A program made the translations under genes and the position numbers. From assembly GCA_035638255.1 (NCBI GenBank), contig DASRAJ010000002.1, positions 18,641 to 82,640 of the forward strand: a stretch of DNA of 64,000 nucleotides, in the 5' to 3' direction. This DNA comes from DASRAJ01 sp035638255 (GTDB lineage Bacteria > Bacteroidota > Bacteroidia > Chitinophagales > UBA10324). The notes beneath the pieces are model-generated. The model did no database searches. It saw nothing but the letters and a program-made list of their open reading frames with translations, and was not told the DNA's origin. The first letter of the stretch is position 1, and every line of letters starts with the position of its first letter. This document shows, piece after piece, positions 15,323-23,754 of the stretch.

Positions 15323-16021
15323 TCAGGCGCTGGTAAGACCCGACTTATCGAACCTGTATTTTTCTTTTTCACGAAACCCTTTATCCCATGAGCGATAGTT
15401 CCCATCGCCCCGAATGTGGCTCCACTTGTTCCACAGATTATTTCGCTCCATGTAATTTTCAATCTCACTCATTCGCTGTTCGATCACCGGGTTCATCACT
15501 CTCATCTTGGTGATGATGTTTCGCTTGATCTTTAATTCAAACTGCCATTCGAATCTGTAAACGAATCGTCGTCTCCTTTGACCGAATTCAAGCTGAACAA
15601 ATTTGTATTCGAAACACTCACGTTCCTTATCTGAAAAATTCAATTCGTTGAATTCTTTTTTAGTCAGCCACTTAGTGTGTTGTTCAATTACCTCCATGCG
15701 CTTTCTGCGATAATCCCTCTTCCTGAAATCTTTTCTGTTGCAAACCACTTCAGTATTGATCTTATCCAAAATTTTCTGAAAAACTTTTTTGTCTTTTCTG
15801 CTCGAAATATCAGGGCGCAAAATGAAGAAGCGCTTCCATCCTTTTACCATCGGCTTTTCAAGCTCAATGAAACCAAGATTGTTTTTCTCATTGCGCAGCC
15901 GATCCAACTCACGAACCAAATCGAGTAATTGCTTTTCTTTTCCGAAATATTTCAATCTCGATTTTCTTCTCTTTGATTTTATTCTGGATTGGTTGACGAA
16001 CTCTTCAATTTCATTTTTCAT
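15323..16021 (-). CDS. Very basic hypothetical protein encoded between Ro60 and the RNA array
   Basis: A 232-residue protein extremely rich in Lys, Arg and Glu and almost free of hydrophobic stretches; no family recognised. Basic clusters occur at KSKRRKSRLKYFGK near the N-terminus, RKDFRKRDYRRKR in the middle, and FGQRRRRFVYRFEW near residue 150. A C-terminal segment SHIRGDGNYRSWDKGFREK is Gly/aromatic-rich. The composition is typical of RNA-binding proteins. It lies 124 bases downstream of the Ro60 gene and 28 bases upstream of array element J on the same strand, which suggests it handles the array RNAs. Function is inference. Confidence 0.7.
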   Translation of the reverse strand: MKNEIEEFVNQSRIKSKRRKSRLKYFGKEKQLLDLVRELDRLRNEKNNLGFIELEKPMVKGWKRFFILRPDISSRKDKKVFQKILDKINTEVVCNRKDFRKRDYRRKRMEVIEQHTKWLTKKEFNELNFSDKERECFEYKFVQLEFGQRRRRFVYRFEWQFELKIKRNIITKMRVMNPVIEQRMSEIENYMERNNLWNKWSHIRGDGNYRSWDKGFREKEKYRFDKSGLTSA

Positions 16022-16106
16022 GATAGAATGTTTTGCTCCTGAAAATTATTTTCATGTCTTTCGAAGAGGCAGAAGCTTCATTCGCTTCTGTCTCGCATCC
16101 ACCTAC

Positions 16107-16152
16107 GTGTCAGACACCGGCACACGCACTCTGCCTCGCAGGTGTCAGACAC
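16107..16152. repeat. GTGTCAGACAC repeat pair at the Ro60 gene 3' end
   Basis: GTGTCAGACAC occurs at 16107-16117 and 16142-16152 around a short GC-rich spacer. The second copy encodes the last residues and stop codon of the Ro60 gene. A matching pair lies upstream of the Ro60 start, and one copy is at 51275-51285. Confidence 0.8.
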
Positions 16153-17662
16153 GTGTATTCTCAATTTCAGCCACTGCATTACTTCCGTTTTCGATGGCTG
16201 CGAGCACGTCGAAAATTTTATCTGACCAGCCTGCAATCAGGAATACGTCGTTGCCTTTGGTGTTCAAAGGGGTGTTGCCATATCCTGCCAGGTCGAAGAG
16301 GTAAATCTTCGCAAACGGTGCAAGCTTTTTGTAATCACTCCACAACTTTGCAATGCTTGTGCCGCCGCTGGTGTCATCCCACAACTGGCAATCGGTGAAG
16401 ATCATCACCTTGTCAACGATCTTCTTTCGCTCGATCAGGTCTTTGATCACCAGGTAACCGTTGGTAGACAGACCCACTTCACCAATACGCTTCACCATCG
16501 CAGCCGTGTTGCTCAGGATCGCCGCATGCGGAACATTGATCACCTTCCACGTCTGCCCGAAAATTCCGGTTGTCACTTCACCGCATTTGTTTTGCAGCAA
16601 CATCGCGAGCATCGCTCCGATCTCGAACTTCTGCACCTTGCTCTTCTGCGAAACCGGTGATTGCATGGAACCGGAAAAGTCAACGGCAATCAGCACGCGA
16701 ACCTCGTCATCGAAGCCACTGATGTTTGCGGAAGTGAATTGCACCGCTTGCTCCAGCGCATTCATCACTTTCGTAACACCATTTTCATTCAGCTTTTCCA
16801 GCTCCCGGTATGCAGAGAGAAAACGAAACGGTAACTGCTTCGACTTCAACACCGCATTCTCATTGCTCAGTGAATCGCACACTCGCTTCAACACCTCTTT
16901 GCTCACACCTGCTTCCAAAATGTTACGCAGGTTTCGCAGCAACGCCATGTAACCGATCTTACCACTTGTAATAAGTTCTTCCCACTTCGCTTTGAATGCT
17001 GCCTGCTTTTCTTTTTCATTTTCAAACTTCACTTGTCCCAAAGCAGATAACTCGGTTTCCCAGGTGTAGGGAACATTCAACCCATCGCTTGCGATTTTGT
17101 TGAACAATACCTGCTGCGTTTCATCTTTCGCCTTCGGGTGAATGATGAACAAGGCATCACGCAACTTGATGGCTGCATCACGGTTGTACTTGGCAAATTG
17201 GTACTCATCGAACTTGTTGAAAGTAGCAGCCAATCCCTTTTGAATTTGCTTGCTAAGCTTGTTCAGCTTCTTCGTTCCTTTTCGCTCGTTCGCTAATTCG
17301 TAGTACGCCAGCAGCTCGGTGATTTCGTCAGCACGTTGTACGATGCGTTCTACTGCATTGCTGAGTGTGGTTTCGCCTTTGGTGATCTTCGCCAATTCCA
17401 CAGCAAGCACGAGCGGAACAGAACGCAGGTACATCTTCTCACGAGTGTACACCGCAAGTTTTGCAATGAACTTCGGATCATTCCGGGCCATCAGTTCACG
17501 AATGCGTTTTACCCGTGTATCGTTCTTTTCGTAGAACTTGTTGCTCAGTGAGGCAGTGACTACGGCAGTGTACAACTCCAATTGCGGAGTGAGCACAAAT
17601 GCTTCAGCGCCTTCGTAGTTCTTTACTACGTTTTTCTTTTTCAGCTTCAGATTGAACTTCAT
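16145..17662 (-). CDS. rsr: Ro60 homologue (TROVE and VWA domains)
   Basis: A 505-residue Ro60/Rsr-type protein. The N-terminal ~310 residues form the TROVE HEAT-like helical ring that binds Y RNAs and misfolded RNA ends; the segment beginning YEGAEAFVLTPQLELYTAVV with the following helices is typical. The C-terminal VWA domain carries the MIDAS motif DFSGSMQS at residue 328. Bacterial Ro60 works with Y RNAs in RNA surveillance, and in some bacteria its gene neighbours rtcB. Here it heads a minus-strand run that includes an RNA ligase and rtcB. GTGTCAGACAC repeats flank both ends, and one supplies its stop codon. Confidence 0.93.
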   Translation of the reverse strand: MKFNLKLKKKNVVKNYEGAEAFVLTPQLELYTAVVTASLSNKFYEKNDTRVKRIRELMARNDPKFIAKLAVYTREKMYLRSVPLVLAVELAKITKGETTLSNAVERIVQRADEITELLAYYELANERKGTKKLNKLSKQIQKGLAATFNKFDEYQFAKYNRDAAIKLRDALFIIHPKAKDETQQVLFNKIASDGLNVPYTWETELSALGQVKFENEKEKQAAFKAKWEELITSGKIGYMALLRNLRNILEAGVSKEVLKRVCDSLSNENAVLKSKQLPFRFLSAYRELEKLNENGVTKVMNALEQAVQFTSANISGFDDEVRVLIAVDFSGSMQSPVSQKSKVQKFEIGAMLAMLLQNKCGEVTTGIFGQTWKVINVPHAAILSNTAAMVKRIGEVGLSTNGYLVIKDLIERKKIVDKVMIFTDCQLWDDTSGGTSIAKLWSDYKKLAPFAKIYLFDLAGYGNTPLNTKGNDVFLIAGWSDKIFDVLAAIENGSNAVAEIENTRV

Positions 17663-17704
17663 GGTAAAAAAATTTAGTTGATCATTATTTATCTCTTCAC
17701 TCTC

Positions 17705-17751
17705 GTGTCAGACACCCGCGCTCGCATTATGCTGATGAAGGTGTCAGACAC
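17705..17751. repeat. GTGTCAGACAC repeat pair upstream of Ro60
   Basis: Two copies, at 17705-17715 and 17741-17751, 43-90 bases upstream of the Ro60 start codon. Their spacing and spacer type match the pair at the gene's 3' end, so the coding region is bracketed by the same element. Each motif is itself a perfect palindrome apart from its central base. Confidence 0.8.
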
Positions 17752-17771
17752 GATTCACTTTCTTTTTTGCT

Positions 17772-17798
17772 CCGGCGTGATCTCACGCATCACGCCGG
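17772..17798. other. Strong hairpin upstream of Ro60
   Basis: CCGGCGTGAT and ATCACGCCGG are exact reverse complements around the 7-base loop CTCACGC. It lies in the untranslated region between the structured RNAs and the Ro60 start. Role unknown. Confidence 0.7.
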
Positions 17799-17877
17799 GC
17801 AACACTGATTTTTTTATTTACACTTTTTTCCGCTTAACCGATTCCTGACTCAAATTCAGCATCTTCATTCTCCGCTA

Positions 17878-17909
17878 AACCGACCGCGGTCTTCGAGACC
17901 GCGTCGGTT
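17878..17909. other. Strong hairpin with a bulge (GACCGCG type)
   Basis: AACCGACCGCGGTC pairs with GACCGCGTCGGTT around a TTCGA loop, with one bulged C. It lies directly beside the terminator of the RNA at 17917-18058. Possibly a dispersed repeat or a further terminator-like structure. Confidence 0.65.
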
Positions 17910-17916
17910 TGCCAAC

Positions 17917-17949
17917 AAAAAACCCGACTCGCTGACGGGTCGGGTTTTT
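17917..17949. terminator. Bidirectional rho-independent-type terminator
   Basis: AACCCGAC and GTCGGGTT form a hairpin with A/T runs on both sides; read on the minus strand it ends in six T. It would terminate the minus-strand structured RNA at 17950-18058, and could act in the other direction as well. Confidence 0.75.
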
Positions 17950-18058
17950 CAAAAAGTGAAATGATGATTCACTTTCGATGAAACCGTTCCCGGTGCTGGT
18001 CACGATCTTCCGTGCAGAGAAAACTTGCCTGCAATGGAAGTAGGGCGTGACCTGTCTG
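17917..18058 (-). ncRNA. Structured RNA 1 upstream of Ro60 (Y RNA candidate)
   Basis: On the minus strand GGTCACG (18046-18052) pairs exactly with CGTGACC (17998-18004), enclosing ACTTCC/GGAAG and TGCAG/CTGCA, a long interrupted hairpin with an internal loop. A second hairpin AAAGTGAA/TTTCACTTT follows, then the terminator. It shares AGATCGTGACCA with RNA 2. The interrupted stem beside a Ro60 gene resembles a Y RNA, but the strand is inferred and the match to known Y RNAs is not exact. Confidence 0.55.
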
Positions 18059-18091
18059 TATTCCTTGTTTTTCGTTTCTCATGTTTTCTTT

Positions 18092-18121
18092 AAAATAAAA
18101 AACCCCGACTTGCGATCAGGG
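18092..18121 (-). terminator. Rho-independent terminator of RNA 2
   Basis: Minus strand: CCCTGA pairs with TCGGGG across TCGCAAG, followed by TTTTTTATTTT. The plus strand has no T-run after the hairpin, which fixes the direction. Confidence 0.75.
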
Positions 18122-18263
18122 TGTATTGTGAATTGCTGTTGTTGTTTTCTGCTACGTCAACGCATAACACACCCGATGGTCACGATCTGCTCCTGTACTC
18201 CGGAGGCGACCTGTGAATTGATTTGGTTTGTGTAATAGCATTGTTTTATGTTTTGAATCTTGC
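18092..18263 (-). ncRNA. Structured RNA 2 upstream of Ro60 (Y RNA candidate)
   Basis: On the minus strand GGTCGC (18206-18211) pairs with GTGACC (18178-18183), with an inner CTCC/GGAG stem and an asymmetric internal loop. A second domain, GGGTGT ... ACACCC, encloses an unpaired A-rich loop. A promoter lies just upstream and a terminator at its end, so a free-standing transcript of about 165 nt is likely. It shares CAGGTC and AGATCGTGACCA with RNA 1, suggesting two related ncRNAs in tandem before Ro60. Confidence 0.6.
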
Positions 18264-18268
18264 GGGCG

Positions 18269-18300
18269 CAAATGTAGAACTTATGTTTTCACATTTGCAA
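18269..18300 (-). promoter_or_regulatory. Bacteroidota-type promoter for RNA 2
   Basis: On the minus strand TTG (18300-18298) is followed after 21 bases by TACATTTG (18276-18269), matching the Bacteroidota -33/-7 pattern TTG...TAnnTTTG. Transcription would start near 18263. Confidence 0.65.
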
Positions 18301-18426
18301 GTGTTTTGTAAAATAAATTTTCGCAGCTGCTTTTTTAATCTTCAAAACAGCGGGAGCACTGGTAACTTCTTCATGCGATTTCATCATCAATTCAGATACA
18401 AACCAAATTGTCGGAGCGCGCTGGTC

Positions 18427-18492
18427 ATGGTGAGCCTGTCGAACCATCGGCGTGGCACCTTCAGCTTACCTTTCGACAAGCTCAAGGTGACC
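18427..18492. repeat. Dispersed palindromic repeat upstream of fdhD
   Basis: GAGCCTGTCGAAC and CTTTCGACAAGCTCAAGG are inverted arms of the family also seen at 1981 and 63944. Its position separates the minus-strand RNA island from the plus-strand fdhD operon. Confidence 0.75.
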
Positions 18493-18568
18493 TACGCGAC
18501 AGTTTGGTATGCAGACATCAATTCTTATCAGTCTACTAATTGAAAAACCATTTGTACTTTTCCTTTTC

Positions 18569-19438
18569 ATGACATCAGTGTCGATTGATAAATTAGAAAA
18601 GGGAAAACAAAAATTTTCTATTGAGAAAATTTCAGGGCATGGTGTGCAGAGAGGAACTGATATAGTGATTAAGGAAGCGCCACTTGAAATCGCTATAGCA
18701 TTCGGCGCAGCCGGAAATCGCAAAAGAGAAATTCTCTCAGTCACCATGCGCACACCCGGTGACGATTTCAACATGGTCACCGGGTTTTTATTTGCGGAAC
18801 ACATCATTCACCGCTCATCCGAAATTGTTTCTATTCGCTTTACCGGAAATTATGATGAAGAATCGTTACAGGAAAATTCATTGTTGGTTGAATTGTCACC
18901 TGAAGTGAAAGTTGATCTTTCAGAGCGGAAAAAATTCCTCACTAACTCGGCTTGTGGTTTTTGCGGAAGAGGTGCTTTCGACATTTCACAAAACGAGGGC
19001 GTGTATGTTCCATGGGCAAGCGATAAAAAAATTTTTGCTGAAACACTTTACCAACTTCCAAACTTGCTACAATCATCACAGGGATTGTTTGCTGAGACCG
19101 GTGGCTCACACGCCGTGGCGCTGCTAACAGTTGAAGGCACACTCGAAAAAATTTTTGAGGATGTGGGCAGGCATAACGCCATGGATAAACTGATTGGTTT
19201 CATGCTGAAGCAGCAATCCATTCCGCTTACCGATAGAATCGCACTTTTCAGCGGTCGGTTGAGTTACGAGTTGGTTCAGAAATCTTTGGCGGCGGGAATT
19301 CCTGTCGTGTGTTCGATTGGTGCTCCAACAAGTTTGGCAATAGAACTCGCTTCAGATTACAACATGACAGTGATTGGATTCCTGAAAAAAGACCGGATGA
19401 ATATTTACTGTGGCGAAGAAAAAATTGCTGTGATTTAG
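18569..19438 (+). CDS. fdhD: Formate dehydrogenase accessory sulfurtransferase FdhD
   Basis: About 289 residues from the ATG at 18569 (MTSVSIDK); the frame extends 20 residues upstream but that part is unlike the family. FdhD passes sulfur from a cysteine desulfurase to the molybdenum cofactor of formate dehydrogenases. The redox-active CGFCG motif has Cys129 and Cys132, followed by FAETGGSHAVAL, EDVGRHNAMDK and SGRLSYELVQK, all FdhD signatures. It opens a plus-strand operon with DUF7009 and an FdhF/YdeP-type oxidoreductase, its probable client. Confidence 0.94.
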   Translation: MTSVSIDKLEKGKQKFSIEKISGHGVQRGTDIVIKEAPLEIAIAFGAAGNRKREILSVTMRTPGDDFNMVTGFLFAEHIIHRSSEIVSIRFTGNYDEESLQENSLLVELSPEVKVDLSERKKFLTNSACGFCGRGAFDISQNEGVYVPWASDKKIFAETLYQLPNLLQSSQGLFAETGGSHAVALLTVEGTLEKIFEDVGRHNAMDKLIGFMLKQQSIPLTDRIALFSGRLSYELVQKSLAAGIPVVCSIGAPTSLAIELASDYNMTVIGFLKKDRMNIYCGEEKIAVI

Positions 19439-19484
19439 AACTAAGACTTTAAATTACTTTATAAGCGACACAAAATTTTGTTAC

Positions 19485-19892
19485 ATGAAAGCAGCCTGCG
19501 CAGGAGTTTTGGTAGCAACATTTGTTTTTTGCAATCCTCCTCTGCCTGATAAAGAAATTTTATCCTCTCCTTCGGGGCTTTACAATCTTCACGTGGAATT
19601 TAATACCGACAAAAATGAGCCCTCAAAATATGCTTGCTTAAAGCTTTTGCTATTTGATAAGCAAGGGAAACAGCTTTCATCACTTCAAACTAATGCATCT
19701 GAATTTTCTAAATGGGCAATTGACTGGCACCCCCATGGTGACACGATAATCTTATTTAGCCAGGATGTTGGCACCTATTCATACAAGGTTGCCAATGACC
19801 AGACACTTCAACAAATCACAGTAACTCCGGAAATTGATTCTCTCGGTATTAAAACTTTCAACAAAAAATATCACACCAGCAACAAAAGATAA
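19485..19892 (+). CDS. Hypothetical exported protein or lipoprotein
   Basis: 135 residues beginning MKAACAGVLVATFVFCNPP, a short hydrophobic N-terminus with a possible lipobox-like Cys16. The remainder is polar, with WAIDWHPHGDTIILFS as its only distinctive segment. No family recognised. It lies between fdhD and the DUF7009 gene, co-oriented. Confidence 0.6.
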   Translation: MKAACAGVLVATFVFCNPPLPDKEILSSPSGLYNLHVEFNTDKNEPSKYACLKLLLFDKQGKQLSSLQTNASEFSKWAIDWHPHGDTIILFSQDVGTYSYKVANDQTLQQITVTPEIDSLGIKTFNKKYHTSNKR

Positions 19893-19898
19893 AGTCTT

Positions 19899-20282
19899 AT
19901 GAAATTGCGCTTCGATAAAAATTCCATACGATTGAGAGTGAAGAAATCTGAACTGCTGGAATTGCAGCAAAAGAATTTCGTTCAGGAAAACATTTCTTTC
20001 CCAAATGGTTCTTTCAGTTACAAACTTTCCATTTCTAATCTTGCAACAGAAGTTGAAACAAGAACTCAGTCGCAATCAATCGAAGTGATCATTCCTTCCG
20101 ATATGGCCGCGCTTTGGATGAACGATGAGGAAGTTGGCATTTATCACGCTATCACTTTCGGTAACAATGAATCAATTAATGTGATCATTGAAAAAGATTT
20201 TCCCTGCAAAGACAAGAGCGAAGAAGTCAACCAGGATACATTTGTTGAGTTAGCTGCAAAACATTCCAACGATCAATGCTAA
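19899..20282 (+). CDS. DUF7009 family protein
   Basis: 127 residues starting MKLRFDKNSIRLRVKKSELLEL, the characteristic opening of a small family encoded next to formate dehydrogenase-like oxidoreductases. It is predicted cytoplasmic and mostly beta-strand. It lies nine bases upstream of the oxidoreductase gene. Exact function unknown; a maturation or partner role is likely from context. Confidence 0.75.
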   Translation: MKLRFDKNSIRLRVKKSELLELQQKNFVQENISFPNGSFSYKLSISNLATEVETRTQSQSIEVIIPSDMAALWMNDEEVGIYHAITFGNNESINVIIEKDFPCKDKSEEVNQDTFVELAAKHSNDQC

Positions 20283-20291
20283 GATTCACGA

Positions 20292-22631
20292 ATGAAGAAA
20301 GAGAAATCCAACAACTCAATTGAAAGCGACGCGCTATCACCTGAGCGCTTCACTCACCTGCGTCAAACTTCAATGAAGGAAAAGTCCGTAGGTGTGCCGG
20401 CACTTCTTTCTTCATTGGAGCACATGCTGAAATACATGTCTCCTGCTGATGCCTGGAAGACAGCTTTTGCCATGAATCAGAAAGGGGGGTTCGATTGTCC
20501 CGGCTGCGCTTGGCCGGATCCTGATGATGATCGCTCGTCACTCGGAGAATATTGCGAAAACGGAATCAAGGCGATTGCTGAAGAAGCACAGAGTAAAAAA
20601 ATCGGGACGAAATTTTTTCAGCAACACAGCGTGAGTGAGATGGCATCGTGGGCTGATTTTGAATTGGGGAAGAAGGGTCGTCTTGCAGAACCGATGCTAT
20701 TGAAAGAAGGTGCATCACACTACGAGGCTATCGCCTGGAATGATGCTTTCAATCTGATTGCAGAAGAATTGAACTCGCTCTCGTCGCCTGATGAAGCAAT
20801 CTTCTACACATCGGGAAGAACAAGCAATGAAGCAGCATTCCTGTACCAGCTTTTCGTGCGCATGTTCGGCACCAACAATTTGCCTGACTGCAGCAACATG
20901 TGTCACGAAAGCAGTGGCGCAGCGCTGAATGAAACCATTGGAGTGGGCAAAGGAACAGTCACGCTTGAAGACATTCATCACTCAGAGTTGCTTATTGTGA
21001 TGGGACAAAATCCCGGCACCAATCATCCGCGCATGTTATCGGCATTGGAAAAGTGCAAGATGAACGGCGGAAAAATCATCGCAATCAATCCGCTACCTGA
21101 ACCGGGACTGATGTATTACATAGATCCGCAAAGCCCGTTGAAAATTTTGCGCGGAGGAACTGCTCTCGCTGATTTGTTTTTGCAAGTGCGCATCAACGGA
21201 GATGTGGCGCTGCTGAAAGCAATCATAATTCTGTTGCTGGAAGAAGAAAGAAAAAGTCCCGGAAACGTTTTCGATCATGCTTACATTGAGGCACATACTT
21301 CCGGTTACCATGCATTCATTCAGGATCTACAATCACAATCACTTAACGAATGCGTGCAGGCATCCGGCGTTGAAGAAAAATTAATTCGCGAGGCGGCATC
21401 GCTCATTCAACAAAAAGAAAAAATCATTGTTTGCTGGGCGATGGGATTAACTCAGCATGCAAACGCTGTTGACAACGTCAAAGAGATCGTGAACCTGTTG
21501 CTTTTGAAAGGATGCATTGGCGAACACGGTGCAGGAGTGTGTCCGGTACGCGGGCACAGCAATGTGCAAGGCGATCGTACGATGGGAATTTGGGAAATGC
21601 CACCACAAAGTTTTCTCGACCGGTTAGAAAAGGTATTTCACTTCAAGCCTCCGCAACATCATGGTTACGATACGGTGAATTCCATCAAAGCGATGCACGC
21701 CGGAAAAGCAAAAGTGTTTTTTGCGATGGGTGGAAATTTTCTTTCAGCAACACCTGATACTTTGTTCACAGCAGAAGCGCTGCGCAAAACAAAACTTACC
21801 GTGCATGTTTCCACCAAACTCAACCGCAGTCATCTGGTTCATGGAAAACGCGCATTGATTCTTCCCTGCCTTGGCAGAACAGACAAGGACGTACAAAACG
21901 GAAGCCTGCAATTCGTGAGTTGCGAAAACTCGATGGAAGTTGTGCAGATGTCGAAAGGCGTGCTTAATCCACCTTCAAAAAATTTGCTGAGCGAGGTTGC
22001 AGTGGTGTGTCAGCTCGCGAAGGCCACATTGTCCAAAGGCTCCCTCCACGGTAAAAAACAGAATGGTGTTGACTGGGATGCGCTGCAAAACAATTACGAT
22101 TTGATTCGTGACCTCATTGGACACGTGATTCCCGGTTTTGAAAATTACAATAAACGTGTTCGTCATCCTGCCGGGTTTCATTTGCCGAAGGCAACTAAGG
22201 AAAAATCTTTTAAGACTTCAACAGGCAAAGCGAAATTCAGCGTGCTTCCGCTGCCTGTTATTCCTTTGAAACAAGATGAGCTTATCATGATGACCGTGCG
22301 CAGTCACGATCAGTTCAACACAACAGTGTATGGAATGAATGACCGTTACCGTGGCATTTACAATGAGCGCCGCATTGTAATGATGAATGAAGAAGACATG
22401 AAGCAGTTAGGATTCACGCGACATGAAGTAGTGGACATCAAAAGTTATTTCAATGGGGAAGAACGGATCGCGAAGAAATTCATCATTGTTCCCATGCCGA
22501 TTGCGAAGGGCTGTGTGGCTACTTATTTTCCGGAAGCAAATGTTCTCGTCAGCATCAATGCTGTAGCACACACCAGCAATACACCGGTATCAAAATCAGT
22601 AGTGGTGAAATTGGAGAAGCATACAGGCTAA
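20292..22631 (+). CDS. FdhF/YdeP-family molybdopterin oxidoreductase
   Basis: 779 residues, full length for the YdeP-type (TIGR01701) branch. The N-terminus carries GFDCPGCAWPDPDDDR, and molybdopterin-binding segments include MGQNPGTNHPRM, CPVRGHSNVQGDRTMG and the C-terminal dinucleotide-binding part with TVRSHDQFNTTVYGMNDRYRG. Cysteine rather than selenocysteine is used. Acts in the cytoplasm on an unknown substrate, possibly formate. It is clustered with fdhD and the complete Moco pathway genes that supply its cofactor. Confidence 0.9.
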   Translation: MKKEKSNNSIESDALSPERFTHLRQTSMKEKSVGVPALLSSLEHMLKYMSPADAWKTAFAMNQKGGFDCPGCAWPDPDDDRSSLGEYCENGIKAIAEEAQSKKIGTKFFQQHSVSEMASWADFELGKKGRLAEPMLLKEGASHYEAIAWNDAFNLIAEELNSLSSPDEAIFYTSGRTSNEAAFLYQLFVRMFGTNNLPDCSNMCHESSGAALNETIGVGKGTVTLEDIHHSELLIVMGQNPGTNHPRMLSALEKCKMNGGKIIAINPLPEPGLMYYIDPQSPLKILRGGTALADLFLQVRINGDVALLKAIIILLLEEERKSPGNVFDHAYIEAHTSGYHAFIQDLQSQSLNECVQASGVEEKLIREAASLIQQKEKIIVCWAMGLTQHANAVDNVKEIVNLLLLKGCIGEHGAGVCPVRGHSNVQGDRTMGIWEMPPQSFLDRLEKVFHFKPPQHHGYDTVNSIKAMHAGKAKVFFAMGGNFLSATPDTLFTAEALRKTKLTVHVSTKLNRSHLVHGKRALILPCLGRTDKDVQNGSLQFVSCENSMEVVQMSKGVLNPPSKNLLSEVAVVCQLAKATLSKGSLHGKKQNGVDWDALQNNYDLIRDLIGHVIPGFENYNKRVRHPAGFHLPKATKEKSFKTSTGKAKFSVLPLPVIPLKQDELIMMTVRSHDQFNTTVYGMNDRYRGIYNERRIVMMNEEDMKQLGFTRHEVVDIKSYFNGEERIAKKFIIVPMPIAKGCVATYFPEANVLVSINAVAHTSNTPVSKSVVVKLEKHTG

Positions 22632-22752
22632 AGGTTGAGTTTTGAATATCGAATATGGAATGAAAATCGAAGTGGAACAAAGCGATTTTTTTTCTTTCAT
22701 CATTTTTCAAGGACTCTGCAAGCGATATTCCTTGTTCGGTATTCAATATTTC

Positions 22753-23754
22753 TCACCCTCCAATCGTTGCCATGCTCTCATGAGCCGGAATTTTTTCATT
22801 GCGCTTCTGTTCAGCATCCCAACCGTTTTTCTCACGGTGGTGGATTGCATTCAACAGTTCGTCTCTTAGTTCTTCATCGCCTGAGCCGTTACGCAGCAGC
22901 GCTTTCACGTTCAGCACGCCTTCATCGTACAAGCATGTCTTAAGCATGCCTTGCGGAGTGATGCGAAGGCGATTGCAGGTGCCGCAGAAGGTGCGCGAGT
23001 AAGCAGCAATCACGCCGACGTTCCCGCGATGTCCGGGAATATGATAATTGTATGAAGTCGAAAATGCGCCGTCCGGAATTTTTTCTATTGAAGGAAAATT
23101 TTCACTGATCAATTCCATGATCCGTTTGTAATTCCAGCGAATGGAAGCATGATGAATATCATCGCCTCCGTTGAAGGGCATCTCTTCTATGAAGCGAACG
23201 CTGACAGGATGATCGTGAGTCAATGCTACAAGTGGAATAATGTCCTGAACATTCTTGTCGCCCATTACTACAGCATTCAGTTTCACTTCAATGTTGTGTT
23301 GCAGCAATGCATCGAGCGTTTCGAGCACGCGTGGCAATTCATCACGCTTGGCAATGGCAAAAAAGCGATTCCGGTCGAGTGTATCCAAACTTAAATTCAC
23401 CGAGCGGATTCCCATTTGCTTCAGTTCAGGAACCATGGGTGCGGTAAGAACGCCATTGGTGGTAAGAGTGAGCTCACGAAGGCCTTCAAGTTCGGAGAGC
23501 GACCAAAGGAGCTGCATAACATCTCTTCTCACGAATGGCTCACCTCCGGTGATGCGGATTTTCTCAATTCCCATTTTTACCAACAGCGAACACAGACGAT
23601 GCATCTCCTCGAACGATAGTATTTCATTTCGCGACACCCATTCAATGCCTTCTTCAGGCATACAGTAAAAACACCTCAGGTTGCAGCGGTCAGTAACAGC
23701 AAGCCGCAGGTAGCTGATGGTTCTGCCGTGGTTGTCTTTTATCATTGTGTTCAC
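22753..23754 (-). CDS. moaA: GTP 3',8-cyclase (MoaA)
   Basis: 333-residue radical SAM enzyme of the first Moco step, with MoaC. The N-terminal 4Fe-4S cysteines are Cys24, Cys28 and Cys31 (CNLRCFYC). The C-terminal cluster motif is FCGTCNRLRITPQGMLKTC, and the chain ends with the family's double glycine (ATIGG). Encoded convergent to the oxidoreductase gene and divergent from tauE. Confidence 0.96.
   Translation of the reverse strand: MNTMIKDNHGRTISYLRLAVTDRCNLRCFYCMPEEGIEWVSRNEILSFEEMHRLCSLLVKMGIEKIRITGGEPFVRRDVMQLLWSLSELEGLRELTLTTNGVLTAPMVPELKQMGIRSVNLSLDTLDRNRFFAIAKRDELPRVLETLDALLQHNIEVKLNAVVMGDKNVQDIIPLVALTHDHPVSVRFIEEMPFNGGDDIHHASIRWNYKRIMELISENFPSIEKIPDGAFSTSYNYHIPGHRGNVGVIAAYSRTFCGTCNRLRITPQGMLKTCLYDEGVLNVKALLRNGSGDEELRDELLNAIHHREKNGWDAEQKRNEKIPAHESMATIGG

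Noticed and set aside
17960..18240. Molybdenum cofactor riboswitch for the downstream fdhD operon
   Set aside because: Promoter and terminator signals point to the minus strand, and no Moco riboswitch consensus is visible upstream of fdhD.
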